DNA of 64,000 nucleotides from assembly GCF_000255295.1 (NCBI RefSeq), contig NC_017030.1, positions 2,976,001 through 3,040,000 of the forward strand, read 5' to 3'. The notes beneath the pieces were generated by a model. It was not told the DNA's origin. It saw only the letters and a list, made by a program, of their open reading frames with translations, and ran no database searches. Source of the DNA: Corallococcus coralloides DSM 2259 (lineage in GTDB: Bacteria; Myxococcota; Myxococcia; Myxococcales; Myxococcaceae). Below, piece after piece: positions 16,314 to 25,488 of the stretch. The position numbers were made by a program, and so were the translations under genes. Each line of letters starts with the position of its first letter. The stretch's first letter is position 1.

Positions 16314-17453
16314 ATGGTTGCCTACCTGCACGCCGCACCGCCTCCAGAAACCTCCACGCCCGCGGGCGGTCGAGACGCACTCGACCTGTCGGGTGGGGCC
16401 GGGGGCTGGGTGCTGCTCGTGGGGGAGGCGGCGCGGCCCGCGGTGGCGGAGGCGCTCGTCCGCGAAGGCTTCGAGCCCGTGCACGTGGACGGGGCCCGCG
16501 CGGCGCTGGAGCGGCTGGGCGTGGAGGCGGGCGGGACGCTGCCGGACGCGGCGCCCACGGACTCGAAGGCGGACCTGCCCCGGCTGGTCATCATCGACGC
16601 GGACCTGCCGGACGGCGACGGCTTCAGCCTCTGCGGCGTGCTCCGCGCGGACCCGAAGTCCGCGGACCTGCCCGTGCTGCTGGTGGCGAAGTGCGCGGAG
16701 GAGTTCCACCGCGACCTCGCCGCGGGCGTGGGCGCGGACGAGTACCTGGTGGAGCCGGTGGACGCGCGCGACGTGGCGGTGCTCGCCCGTCTCAAGGCGG
16801 GACGGCGCGGCGAGGAGGGCGTCTACGACGCGCACACCGCGACGCTGCCGCTCGTGGCGCTGATGCGCGCGCTCCTGTCCGGCGTGCGCTCGGGGCGGGT
16901 GGTGCTGTCGGAGGACTCAGGTGCGCTCTTCTTCCGCCATGGCCTGGTGGTGGACGCGGCCTTCCACGGCGAGCGCGGCAGCCTCGCGTGCCGGCGCCTC
17001 TTGTGCTTCGGCGCGGGCGCGTACACGGTGACGTTCGGCCCGGAGCTGCAGCGGGGCAGCTTCTCCATGGACCGCGCGTTCCTGTGCGACCAGGTGGTGC
17101 CCGGCCTGGAGCGCTTCGAACAGCTGCGCGTCAAGGGCCTGCCCCTGGCGGCGCGGCTCACGGTGGACTTCAACCGCCTCTCACAGGAGCTGCCCTCGCT
17201 GCCGGAGGACGTGGAGCAGGTGGTGCGCCTGTTCGACGGGCGGCGCACCGTGCGCGCGATGCTCCTGGAGTGCCGCTTCCCGGAGGCCCTGGCCTACGAG
17301 GCGGCGACCCGCCTGTTCATGCTGGGCGTGCTGGTGCCCGCCATCCTGGTGGAGGAGCGCGAGCGCGCCCGGGAGTCCGCGGGACCGCCCCGCCTCTTCG
17401 AGCCCGTCCTGACTCCCGAATCCGGGGCGGAGCCCGGGCCGGACGCGTCGTGA
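16314..17453 (+). CDS. Degenerate response regulator with DUF4388 (PATAN) domain
   Basis: 379 residues from ATG 16314 (upstream in-frame starts overlap the divergent gene's start). Residues 32-160 form a receiver-like domain. The phosphoacceptor Asp is present (IIDADLPDGDG, D95), but the N-terminal acidic pair is reduced to G37-E38 and the conserved Lys of the K-P motif is Glu (YLVEPVD, E147), so normal phosphorylation signalling is doubtful. A DUF4388/PATAN domain follows (about 180-265, VRSGRVVLSEDSGALFFRHG). The C-terminal helical part (residues about 285-350) resembles an extra winged or helical module. The gene is monocistronic and divergent from the barrel gene. Confidence 0.75.
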   Translation: MVAYLHAAPPPETSTPAGGRDALDLSGGAGGWVLLVGEAARPAVAEALVREGFEPVHVDGARAALERLGVEAGGTLPDAAPTDSKADLPRLVIIDADLPDGDGFSLCGVLRADPKSADLPVLLVAKCAEEFHRDLAAGVGADEYLVEPVDARDVAVLARLKAGRRGEEGVYDAHTATLPLVALMRALLSGVRSGRVVLSEDSGALFFRHGLVVDAAFHGERGSLACRRLLCFGAGAYTVTFGPELQRGSFSMDRAFLCDQVVPGLERFEQLRVKGLPLAARLTVDFNRLSQELPSLPEDVEQVVRLFDGRRTVRAMLLECRFPEALAYEAATRLFMLGVLVPAILVEERERARESAGPPRLFEPVLTPESGAEPGPDAS

Positions 17454-17540
17454 GGGTTTGACTCGGGCGGCCTGCTCGGGGCACAAGGCCGGGAGCGCCA
17501 CGGGCTGAACGCCCGTCCACCCCTCGCCGAAGCCGCCGCC

Positions 17541-18290
17541 ATGTCCGGTCATAACCGCTGGTCGAAACTCAAACGCCGGAATGCCGTCCTGGGCGTGGCC
17601 AAGGGCAAGCTCTACTCCAAGGCCATCAAGGAGATGACCGTCGCCGCGCGCCTGGGCGGCGGTGACCCGTCCAGCAACGCCCGCCTGCGCGTGGCCGTGG
17701 CCCTGGCGCGCGAGTCGAACATCCCGCGCGACACCATCGAGCGCGCCATCAAGAAGGGCACGGGCGAGCTGGCCGGCGAGTCCTACGAAGAGGTGACGTA
17801 CGAGGGCTACGGCCCCGGCGGCGTCGCGCTCATCATCGAGTGCCTCACCGACAACCGGAACCGCTCCGCCAGCGACGTGCGCAATCTCCTGAGCAACTAC
17901 GGCGGGAACATGGGCGCGGAGGGCGCCGTGGGCTGGATGTTCCACAGGAAGGGCGTCATCACCGTGAAGCCCGGCCCCACCGAGGACCAGGTGATGGAGC
18001 AGGCCCTGGACGCGGGCGCCGAGGACGTCGTGGACCAGGGGCCGGACGGCTTCGAGGTGCGCACCGCCCCGGCGGACCTGCACGCGGTGGGCGCGAAGCT
18101 GGAGGCCGCGGGCCTGCCCCTGGGCGAACAGAAGTGGACCTTCGTGCCGCAGAACACCGTGAAGGTGGAAGGCGACAACGCGAAGCGCCTGTTGAAGCTG
18201 ATGGACGCGCTCGACGACAACGACGACGTGCAGCATGTGCACGCCAACTTCGAAATCGACGAGTCCCTGATGGAGTCGCTGTCCACGTAA
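17541..18290 (+). CDS. yebC: YebC/PmpR family protein (TACO1-like)
   Basis: 249-residue member of the YebC family, described as transcriptional regulators and, in TACO1 and more recent work, as ribosome-associated factors helping translation of proline-rich stretches. The conserved N-terminus is MSGHNRWSKLKRRNAVLGVA, followed by KAIKEMTVAARLGGGDP and the GGVALIIECLTDNRNR block. Length is normal. It precedes ruvC and ruvA, the classic yebC-ruvC-ruvA order. Confidence 0.92.
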   Translation: MSGHNRWSKLKRRNAVLGVAKGKLYSKAIKEMTVAARLGGGDPSSNARLRVAVALARESNIPRDTIERAIKKGTGELAGESYEEVTYEGYGPGGVALIIECLTDNRNRSASDVRNLLSNYGGNMGAEGAVGWMFHRKGVITVKPGPTEDQVMEQALDAGAEDVVDQGPDGFEVRTAPADLHAVGAKLEAAGLPLGEQKWTFVPQNTVKVEGDNAKRLLKLMDALDDNDDVQHVHANFEIDESLMESLST

Positions 18291-18327
18291 AGCCCTGGCA
18301 AGGGGCGCGTGGGAAAGGAACGGGCCG

Positions 18328-18909
18328 GTGCGGGTACTCGGCGTGGACCCTGGCAGCCGCTTCATGGGCTTCGGGGTCGTGGAGGAGAAGAAGGGCAAGC
18401 TCGTGCACCTGGGCCATGGCGTCATCAAGGTGGTGGAGTCCGCGCCCCTCGCTGAACGCCTGAAGGACCTGCACGCCGCCTTGAGCGCCGCGCTCGGGCG
18501 CTACCAGCCGGAGGCCGTGGCCGTGGAAGGCCTCTTCACCCACCGCAACGCCCGCAGCGCCCTGGTGCTGGGGCATGCGCGCGGCGTGGCGCTGCTCGCC
18601 GCGGCGCAGGCGGGCCTGCCCGTGCACGAGTACGCCCCCGCCAGCGTGAAGAAGTCCGTGGGGGCCAGCGGCGCGGGCGGCAAGGACGCCGTGGCGCGCA
18701 TGGTGCGCACGCTGCTCGGCGTGGATGACGCGACACTGGAGCGCGCGGATGCCAGCGACGCGCTCGCCGTCGCGGTGTGCCACCTGAACCAGTTCCGCGT
18801 GGGCATGCCCCGCGCCAGCGCTCCCGGCAACGGCAAGCGCAAGGGGGCCGCGTCGGTGCTCGCGGACCGCCTGTCGTCCGCCTACCAGCGCCCGGAGACC
18901 CGCCGATGA
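18328..18909 (+). CDS. ruvC: RuvC, crossover junction endodeoxyribonuclease
   Basis: 193-residue Holliday-junction resolvase that cuts recombination intermediates symmetrically in complex with RuvAB. The four catalytic acids are visible: D7 (LGVDPGS), E67 (VEGLF), D141 and D144 (ADASDALAVA). GTG 18328 is the start. The C-terminus overlaps the ruvA ATG by four bases (18906-18909). The last 35 residues are a basic tail longer than in E. coli. Confidence 0.94.
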   Translation: MRVLGVDPGSRFMGFGVVEEKKGKLVHLGHGVIKVVESAPLAERLKDLHAALSAALGRYQPEAVAVEGLFTHRNARSALVLGHARGVALLAAAQAGLPVHEYAPASVKKSVGASGAGGKDAVARMVRTLLGVDDATLERADASDALAVAVCHLNQFRVGMPRASAPGNGKRKGAASVLADRLSSAYQRPETRR

Positions 18910-19520
18910 TCGCCCGGCTGCGTGGCAACGTGTTGGAGAAGGGCCCTGAAGACGCCGTCGTGGACGTGAACGGCGTGGGCTACCGCGTGAACCTGTCCAC
19001 CGTCTCGCTGGGCAAGCTGCCCGCGGACGGCCAGCCGGTGGACCTGCGCATCCGCACCGTGGTGCGCGAGGACGCCTTCGAGCTCTTCGGCTTCCTCTCC
19101 CCGGCGGAGGAGGAGCTCTTCCAGCTGCTCAACACCGTGTCCCGCGTCGGTCCGCGCATGGCCCTGGGCGTGATGTCCGGCATGGAGGTGGGCGAGCTCA
19201 TCGCGGCGCTGTCTCGCGGTGAGACGAGCCGGCTCGCGAAGATCCACGGCGTGGGCAAGAAGACCGCGGAGCGGCTCGTGCTGGAGCTCAAGGAGAAGGT
19301 GCGCAACCTCCACTCGGAGGGCATCGCGAAGGGCACCACCCCGCGCGCGCCCGTCACCTCCGGCAGCAAGGCGGACCTCGTCTCCGCGCTGCTCAACCTG
19401 GGCTACAAGCAGCCCCAGGCGGAGAAGGCCGCGGACGTCGTCATCGCGCAGCTGGGCCCGGACGCCTCCTTCCAGGCGCTCTTCCGCGAAGCCCTCAAGG
19501 CCCTGCGCTCCAGCCCGTGA
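18906..19520 (+). CDS. ruvA: RuvA, Holliday junction DNA-binding subunit
   Basis: 204 residues from ATG 18906, overlapping the ruvC stop. Domain I is the OB-fold (MIARLRGNVLEK), domain II the double helix-hairpin-helix region (LLNTVSRVGPRMALGVM and KIHGVGKKTAERLVLELK), and domain III the RuvB-binding helices at the C-terminus (ALLNLGYKQPQAEKA). It tetramerises on junction DNA and loads RuvB. The ruvB gene is not adjacent but 3 kb downstream. Confidence 0.94.
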   Translation: MIARLRGNVLEKGPEDAVVDVNGVGYRVNLSTVSLGKLPADGQPVDLRIRTVVREDAFELFGFLSPAEEELFQLLNTVSRVGPRMALGVMSGMEVGELIAALSRGETSRLAKIHGVGKKTAERLVLELKEKVRNLHSEGIAKGTTPRAPVTSGSKADLVSALLNLGYKQPQAEKAADVVIAQLGPDASFQALFREALKALRSSP

Positions 19521-19806
19521 CTTCCAGACACCGCTCCGCCCTCCAGGGCGAGACGCGGTGCTTCCTGGGGTGGGAAATCCTCGGAAATTACGCGCAACTC
19601 TTTTTCCTGTAGGAATCCGCTGTCGTCGCACGGCGAACGCGCCATTGGTTTGCCTGCCATCAGCTGGGGATCCACGCCGCTCACGGGCCGACACCCCTGA
19701 GCAATCCTGGCCGGCCATGAGCTGGCCCATTCCGCTGCAAATATCAATTTCCAGCGCAGGTGCGGTGGTCCCGAAAGGGCCGCGTCGCGCCCAGGAGGCG
19801 TGTGTC

Positions 19807-21291
19807 ATGGCGGCGTGGCGTGGTGTTCCGGTCGTCGTGCTGCTGCTCTCCGGCGTCATCGGAGTGGGGTGCGGCGCGGCCGAAGGAGAAGACGTGTCGG
19901 CGGTGGATGAGGTGTCGGCGGCGCTGGACTCGGCGGCCTCCGGAGGCCCGCAGCCGTGTGGCCCGTCGGCGCGGTCCGTGGGGGACGTCCGGCGCGGCGC
20001 GGAGGGCTCGGCGCCGGAGACGCTGGTGGAGGTGGGCGGGCAGGTCTTCTACGCCGCGAATGACGGCGTGTCCGGGCTCGAGCTGTGGGTGACGGACGGG
20101 AACGCCACGGAAGCGCGCCGGGTAAAGGACGTGCGGCCCGGCGCGTACGGCAGCACGCCGCGCTTCCTCACGCGGATGGGCGGGCGGCTGTTCTTCGTCG
20201 CGGACGACGGCGTGCACGGGCCGGAGCTGTGGGTGTCGGACGGCACCGCGAAGGGCACGGTGCTGGTGGCGGACATCCGGCGCGGGGCGCGAGGCAGCGT
20301 GCCGGACGGGCTGACGGTGGTGGGCAGCCGGCTGTACTTCACCGCGGATGACGGCGTGCGCGGCCGTGAGCTGTGGAGCACGGACGGCACGGCGAAGGGC
20401 ACGCAGCTCACGCAGGAGTTCGCGCCCGGGCCGAGCTCGCTCTTCCTGGACGACCTGACGGAGTGGAACGGGAAGCTGGCGCTGGTGGCGTACGGCAACG
20501 CGGTGACGCTGTGGGTGGTGGAGGGGAGCACCGGCAGCTCGCGGGCGCTCTTCCGTGGCCCGGAGCAGTCCGTCGTCTTCTCGCTGACGCCGGCGGGGAA
20601 GGACCGCCTCTTCTTCCTCGTGGACCTGGGCTTTGGCGAGGCGGACCTCTGGGTGACGCGGGGCCAGCCCCTCTTCACCTTCCCGCTCAGGCACTTCGAG
20701 GGGGACTACCCGTCGGAGCTCACGCCGCTGGGCAACGCCGTGTACTTCATGGCAGGCGCGGAGGGCTTCTTCGGCGAGCCCGGGGACCTGTTCCACGGCG
20801 GCGAGCTGTGGAGGAGCGACGGCACGCTCCTGGGCACCCGCATGGTGAAGGACGTGCGGCCGGGGCGCCACGGCTCGCTGCCCTCCGGGCTGACGGTGCT
20901 GGACGGGCGGCTGTACTTCGCGGCGGATGACGGCGTGCACGGCCGCGAGCTGTGGAGCTCCAACGGCACGGCGCAGGGCACGGTGCTGGTGCAGGACGTG
21001 GAGCCGGGCCCCGCGGGCAGCACCCCCACGGCCTTCGCGGTGGTGGACGGGTGGCTCTTCTTCTCCGCGACGACGGCCGGCCGGGGCCGCGAGGGCTGGT
21101 ACTCCAACGGCGAACCGGGCCGCGTGGACCCGATGCGCGACATCGCGCCCGCGGGGCTGGACGCGAACCCCCGCGGGTTCGTGCGCGCGGGGGGCTCCGT
21201 CTTCTTCATCGCCACGGAGCCGGGGCAGGGGGAGGAACCCTGGGCGCTGCCCTTCCTCCCCGCGGCCCGCTGCGCCCGCCTGGAGCCCTGA
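19807..21291 (+). CDS. ELWxxDGT-repeat lipoprotein
   Basis: 494 residues from ATG 19807. Signal peptide with lipobox GVGC (C22). The mature part is built from about eight repeats of roughly 48 residues carrying the pattern ELWxxDGTxxGT..V.D (for example ELWVSDGTAKGTVLVADI and ELWSTDGTAKGTQLT) with YFxADDGxxGRELW linking strands, a beta-propeller-like array common in myxobacterial cell-surface proteins. Function is unknown. It is inserted between ruvA and ruvB. The 286-base upstream gap contains an AT-richer patch at 19585-19620 that may hold the promoter. Confidence 0.85.
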   Translation: MAAWRGVPVVVLLLSGVIGVGCGAAEGEDVSAVDEVSAALDSAASGGPQPCGPSARSVGDVRRGAEGSAPETLVEVGGQVFYAANDGVSGLELWVTDGNATEARRVKDVRPGAYGSTPRFLTRMGGRLFFVADDGVHGPELWVSDGTAKGTVLVADIRRGARGSVPDGLTVVGSRLYFTADDGVRGRELWSTDGTAKGTQLTQEFAPGPSSLFLDDLTEWNGKLALVAYGNAVTLWVVEGSTGSSRALFRGPEQSVVFSLTPAGKDRLFFLVDLGFGEADLWVTRGQPLFTFPLRHFEGDYPSELTPLGNAVYFMAGAEGFFGEPGDLFHGGELWRSDGTLLGTRMVKDVRPGRHGSLPSGLTVLDGRLYFAADDGVHGRELWSSNGTAQGTVLVQDVEPGPAGSTPTAFAVVDGWLFFSATTAGRGREGWYSNGEPGRVDPMRDIAPAGLDANPRGFVRAGGSVFFIATEPGQGEEPWALPFLPAARCARLEP

Positions 21292-21294
21292 GGA

Positions 21295-22380
21295 CTACGC
21301 CGCGCGCCGCAGCGCGGGCGTGGGGTGCAGCCCGCCCGTGTTCGGCGCGGGCAGCACCACGGTGGGCCCCAGGCCCGGGGCCAGCAGGTGCGCGGTGAGC
21401 AGCGAGGACGGGTGGAAGTTCACGAACGACGCGTCATGCGCGGACGGGCCCGCGAAGAGCTTCTCCACCACCATGGACGCGTACTGCTCCAGCGAGTCCT
21501 CGCGCGTGTTGCCGTTGAGCACCACCTCCCAGCCCATCTGCTCCGCGAAGCGGCGCACGCCGGGGATGCGCGACAAAAGCGGCGTGTAGCTCTCCGTGCT
21601 CACGCCGTTCTCGCTCACCACGAAGACTTCATTCGCGGTGGCCACCGCCAGGGACATGTTCCCCTGCGTGTGGCCGGGCGTGCTGAGCAGCGCCGCGCCC
21701 TGGCCCAGCCACGTGTCGCCGTCCAGGAGCACCACGCGCTCGTCCGGGATGTCCGCGCCGCCGGGCACGAACCACACGTGCTGCATGGGGTGCAGGTGCT
21801 TCACCATGGTCCACTCCGCGCGCTGCACCAGCAGCCTCGCCCGGGGGAACACGGGCGGGGCGCCGTCACCGCCCAGCCAGCCGCGCAGGTCCTGGATGTG
21901 CAGGTGGTCGAAGGCCAGGTAGTCCACGTCCGACGGCGTCAGCCCCAGCTGCTCCAGGTAGCCCTGCACCGTGCCGTGGCGGGTGGACATCACCTTGTCG
22001 GAGAGGAACGCGCCGTAGCGCTCGCGCAGCGCGCGGTAGAAGGGCGCCGCGTGGCCCCGCTCGTAGTCGGTGGGGTTGAAGAGCAGCGTGCGCCGCTGGC
22101 CGGTGCCGGCCTCCGCGAACTGCACCACCTGCATGCGGTTGGTCATCATCACGTAGGGCGCCGGTGACAGCGCCGCCCCGCTGAAGGCGAACAGCGTGGG
22201 GTAGGGGAACGTGATGAGGTCGCAGGTGGCCACCGCCGCCACCGGACCCTCCCGGACGAAGGCTTCGCGGGCCTCCTGCGCGGCGCGGCGCAGCTTCTGG
22301 AGACGGGGGCCGGGCGAACGCTCGGCGCGGGCCTCGGGCAGGAGGGGCAGGGGACGGAACGGGGCAGAAGCGGAAATCAT
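21295..22380 (-). CDS. MBL-fold hydrolase-like protein with altered metal motif
   Basis: 361-residue metallo-beta-lactamase-fold protein. The core shows AFDHLHIQDLRGW (H159, H161, D164), STPGHTQGNMSL (H237) and VSENGVSTE (E257). In active enzymes the first motif is HxHxDH; here the last two positions read Q163-D164, and the bridging Asp of the fourth motif is Glu. Metal binding may therefore be atypical or partial. There is no signal peptide. The gene is convergent with the ELWxxDGT gene (three-base gap) and divergent from ruvB. Confidence 0.72.
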   Translation of the reverse strand: MISASAPFRPLPLLPEARAERSPGPRLQKLRRAAQEAREAFVREGPVAAVATCDLITFPYPTLFAFSGAALSPAPYVMMTNRMQVVQFAEAGTGQRRTLLFNPTDYERGHAAPFYRALRERYGAFLSDKVMSTRHGTVQGYLEQLGLTPSDVDYLAFDHLHIQDLRGWLGGDGAPPVFPRARLLVQRAEWTMVKHLHPMQHVWFVPGGADIPDERVVLLDGDTWLGQGAALLSTPGHTQGNMSLAVATANEVFVVSENGVSTESYTPLLSRIPGVRRFAEQMGWEVVLNGNTREDSLEQYASMVVEKLFAGPSAHDASFVNFHPSSLLTAHLLAPGLGPTVVLPAPNTGGLHPTPALRRAA

Positions 22381-22499
22381 GACGCGACTCCCTTCGGGCA
22401 GGGGGACGTGCCCCCTGGCTGGCCGGTCGGCGTGCCGCTCCGAGTCTAGCGCCGCCAGAAGGGCAGCGACACGCGCCCCCTTCGCTGTATAGGGTCGGA

Positions 22500-23537
22500 A
22501 TGGCGATGGCGAGGAAGTCCGACGACACCCTCTCGGGAGATGTTCAGCCGGAAGACATCCGGCTGGAGGCCTCCCTGCGCCCGCGCACCTTCGACGAGTA
22601 CGTGGGGCAGGGGACGGTCGTCGAAAAGCTCAAGGTGTACGTGGCCGCGGCCAGGAGCCGGGGTGACGCGCTGGACCACTGTCTGTTCTCCGGCCCTCCG
22701 GGCCTGGGCAAGACGTCGCTCGCGCACATCATCGCGAACGAGCTGGGTGTGGGCATCCACGTCACCAGCGGCCCCGCGCTGGAGAAGAAGGGCGACCTGG
22801 CGGGCCTGCTCACCAACCTCAACGAGCGGGACATCCTCTTCATCGACGAGATCCACCGCCTCAACGCCGCCGTGGAGGAGTACCTCTACCCGGCGATGGA
22901 GGACTTCCGGCTGGACATCACCATCGACACCGGGCCCGCCGCCCGCGCGATGAAGATTGATCTGCCGCCCTTCACGCTGGTGGGCGCCACCACGCGCACG
23001 GGCCTGCTCACGTCCCCCCTGCGCGACCGCTTCCAGATTCAAGATCGCTTGGAGTACTACGAGCCGAAGTTCCTGGAGCAGATATTGGACCGCTCCGCGC
23101 GCATCCTCGGCGTGCCCATGGACCGCGCCGCCAGCCGCGAGGTCTCCACCCGCTCGCGCGGCACGCCTCGCATCGCGAACCGCCTGCTGCGCCGCCTGCG
23201 CGACTTCGCCCAGGTGGAGGGCAACGGCCGCATCACCTACGACCTGGCGCACGACTCGCTGAGCCGCCTGGGCGTGGACGCCAGCGGCCTGGACGCGATG
23301 GACCGCAAGATTCTCCTCACCATCCTGGAGAAGTTCGGCGGCGGCCCGGTGGGCGTGGAGACCATCGCCGCGAGCGTGGGCGAACAGCGCGACACCATCG
23401 AGGACGTCTACGAGCCCTTCCTCATGCAGGAGGGCTTCCTCATGCGCACGCCCCGGGGCCGCACCGCCACGCTGCGCACCTACCAGTACTTCAAGAAGAC
23501 GCCGCCCCCCAGCTCCCCGCAAGGGGCGCTCTTCTAG
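22500..23537 (+). CDS. ruvB: RuvB, Holliday junction branch migration ATPase
   Basis: 345-residue AAA+ motor that pumps DNA through the RuvA-bound junction. Walker A is GPPGLGKTS, Walker [10 protein letters not shown], sensor 1 GATTRTG, and the C-terminal winged helix includes [16 protein letters not shown] with the terminal RTPRGR. Start at ATG 22500 (a second ATG is two codons downstream). It is uncoupled from ruvCA by two unrelated genes and followed after 18 bases by a large unknown gene. Confidence 0.95.
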   Translation: MAMARKSDDTLSGDVQPEDIRLEASLRPRTFDEYVGQGTVVEKLKVYVAAARSRGDALDHCLFSGPPGLGKTSLAHIIANELGVGIHVTSGPALEKKGDLAGLLTNLNERDILFIDEIHRLNAAVEEYLYPAMEDFRLDITIDTGPAARAMKIDLPPFTLVGATTRTGLLTSPLRDRFQIQDRLEYYEPKFLEQILDRSARILGVPMDRAASREVSTRSRGTPRIANRLLRRLRDFAQVEGNGRITYDLAHDSLSRLGVDASGLDAMDRKILLTILEKFGGGPVGVETIAASVGEQRDTIEDVYEPFLMQEGFLMRTPRGRTATLRTYQYFKKTPPPSSPQGALF

Positions 23538-23555
23538 CCCGCACCCACTTCCGCC

Positions 23556-25040
23556 ATGAGCCAAGCCTCCGCGCCCGCCGTGCCCACGGTCCTCCCCAGT
23601 CCCCGCGACTACTACGGCGACCTGATGCGCGCCTCGCAGGCCACGCGCGCGGGCTTCCTCGCCGAGCGCGAGCGCTGGCTCCGTGGCGTCCCGGTGGAGG
23701 GCCGCGAGGAGCTCCTCTTCGAGTTCGAGATGTGGCTGCGCGCCGTGGAGCGCTACCTGAACCTCCACAACTCCGTGGTGGACGCCCGCGCCCGGCCGCT
23801 CGTCACGCGCGACTTCCACGAGGAGCTGGTGGACGTGCGCGACGCCATGGAGCGCGCCGTGCGCGTCGCCCGGCACCTGCAGGACCCGGACAGCGACCCG
23901 AAGATGGTCTTCCGCAAGTACGTGGAGACCCAGCTCGCGGACGACCGCGTGCGCCGGCTCTTGATTGAAGAAGAGCTGGACCAGGAGACCCCGCCGGAGA
24001 GCCTCTTCGTCGTGCGCGAGGCGTTCGACGCGCTGAAGAACCTGCTCGACAACCTGCTCCAGCTGCCGCTCATCGGCCTGTCCTTGTTCCAGGACGTGGG
24101 CAAGCTGACGCTGCGGGAGATCGTCCTCAACCGCTACTTCCGCCCCTTCCGCCCGCTGGAGTTCCGCGTCGAGTACGACCGGCTGCGCTCCGTGCGCCTG
24201 CTGGATGTCCTGGGCACGCTGCCTTCCGACACGCGGCCCCTCTTCACCACCGCGTTCCTGGGCCTCTTCCGCGTGCTGCACTACCTGACGCACGTGGATC
24301 CGGAGTCCCAGCCGCCCGTGCCGCGCCGCGTGCGCGTGCTCCTGTCGCTGGTGCGCGGTGAAGTGTCCGCCGTCGCCAGCTACCTGCACACGGAGCTGTC
24401 CCCCAAGGCCGGCCCCAAGCACCTGCAGGCCGCCACGCTGCGCGCCGCGCGCGACCTGGCCCGCGAGACGGACCGCATCTCCCGCGAGGTGCTGGTGGAC
24501 CTGGACCGCGACCCCGCCGCCCCCCTGCGCGCCGCGGAGGCCTTCACCACGCTCCTGCGCCAGCAGATCGTCGCGCTGGTGGACGCGCTGGCCCCCAACG
24601 GCTCGCTGGGGGATGAAGCCTTCGGCCACCTCACCAGCGCCCAGGACGCCGCGCTGCGCCTGCGCAAGGACCTGTGGGTCTACGCCCAGCTGTGCCGCGC
24701 CGCCGAAAGCCACCTGCGCTCGGAGGACGTCCCCGCCGCCGAGCGCGTGCTGGAGGCCCTCAAGTCGTTCCTCGACTACTTCCACGACGGCGGCTACCAG
24801 CTGCTGCGCTACGCGGACTACGACGCCTTCGACCGCTTCACCTCGCTGCTGGTGGAACTGCCCTGGCCCCCGGAAGGCCCCGGCATCCGCAGCCGCCTGG
24901 CGGAGGACCTCCGGCGTTTCTCGCAGACGCTGGAGACCACCTTCCACGCCGTCAGCCGCCGCTCCCTCCTCCAGGGCCGCGGCTTCGACAGGCCGGACGC
25001 GGAAGCCCTGCGCGACCGCTTCCTGCCGCCTGCTCGCTGA
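23556..25040 (+). CDS. Large hypothetical alpha-helical protein, 494 aa
   Basis: Begins 18 bases after the ruvB stop on the same strand, so it is probably cotranscribed. The protein is almost entirely helical and charged, with no transmembrane segment, signal peptide or nucleotide-binding motif. Features include an early block FEFEMWLRAVERYLNLHNSV and a middle block RPFRPLEFRVEYDRLRSVRLL. I recognise no family. Codon usage matches the surroundings and the frame is clean, so it is a real gene. Confidence 0.8.
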   Translation: MSQASAPAVPTVLPSPRDYYGDLMRASQATRAGFLAERERWLRGVPVEGREELLFEFEMWLRAVERYLNLHNSVVDARARPLVTRDFHEELVDVRDAMERAVRVARHLQDPDSDPKMVFRKYVETQLADDRVRRLLIEEELDQETPPESLFVVREAFDALKNLLDNLLQLPLIGLSLFQDVGKLTLREIVLNRYFRPFRPLEFRVEYDRLRSVRLLDVLGTLPSDTRPLFTTAFLGLFRVLHYLTHVDPESQPPVPRRVRVLLSLVRGEVSAVASYLHTELSPKAGPKHLQAATLRAARDLARETDRISREVLVDLDRDPAAPLRAAEAFTTLLRQQIVALVDALAPNGSLGDEAFGHLTSAQDAALRLRKDLWVYAQLCRAAESHLRSEDVPAAERVLEALKSFLDYFHDGGYQLLRYADYDAFDRFTSLLVELPWPPEGPGIRSRLAEDLRRFSQTLETTFHAVSRRSLLQGRGFDRPDAEALRDRFLPPAR

Positions 25041-25488
25041 CCCACCCTCCCAGTCATGATTCCCGTCAAGCCCCGGACTCCCGGTATGTCCGGGCTGTGC
25101 GTTTGCTTCCAGGCACTCGCCTGCGATAGAGACGCGCCGCTGTCACGTGGGTGACACGCACTCCCGGTTGGCGCGAAACCATTCGGGGGCCCCGGAGTTC
25201 GAAGGATGAATTCCGGACATCGCTGTCACGGTGGGAGGAGCAGTGGTGGGTTTCCCAAGAGGGGTGTCCGGACCCCGGCCCAGGCCATCCTCCGTCCCGG
25301 CGTCCAGCGCTCCAGCAGTTCCAGGGGGTTGGGAAGGGCGGGGCCACCCCATCAGGCAATTCTTGTGTCACGGCCGCGTGGCATGTTGATTGCTCCTATG
25401 TGCAGCGCGTCAGACCGCCGTGGAACGGCCTGACGGGGCCATACCCCGCGTATGTCAGTACGAAGCAGTCCCTAGAGGCGACACCGAC
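25041..25488. promoter_or_regulatory. Long lpxC leader region with inverted repeat
   Basis: 448 bases without a gene. A perfect inverted repeat TGTCAC-GTGG-GTGACA occupies 25141-25156 and can also be read as CTGTC-N8-GACAC (25140-25157), resembling CRP-family operators; the developmental regulator MrpC of Myxococcus is reported to use a TGT-N8-ACA type site. Two further TGTCACG half-sites lie near 25224 and 25366. Which gene they control is not clear, since lpxC starts about 330 bases downstream. Confidence 0.35.

Noticed and set aside
22446-24947. 833-codon open frame antisense to ruvB and the following gene
   Set aside because: It is a shadow of GC-rich codon usage; the product is Ala/Gln/Arg/Val-rich without domains, and the sense frames contain RuvB motifs.
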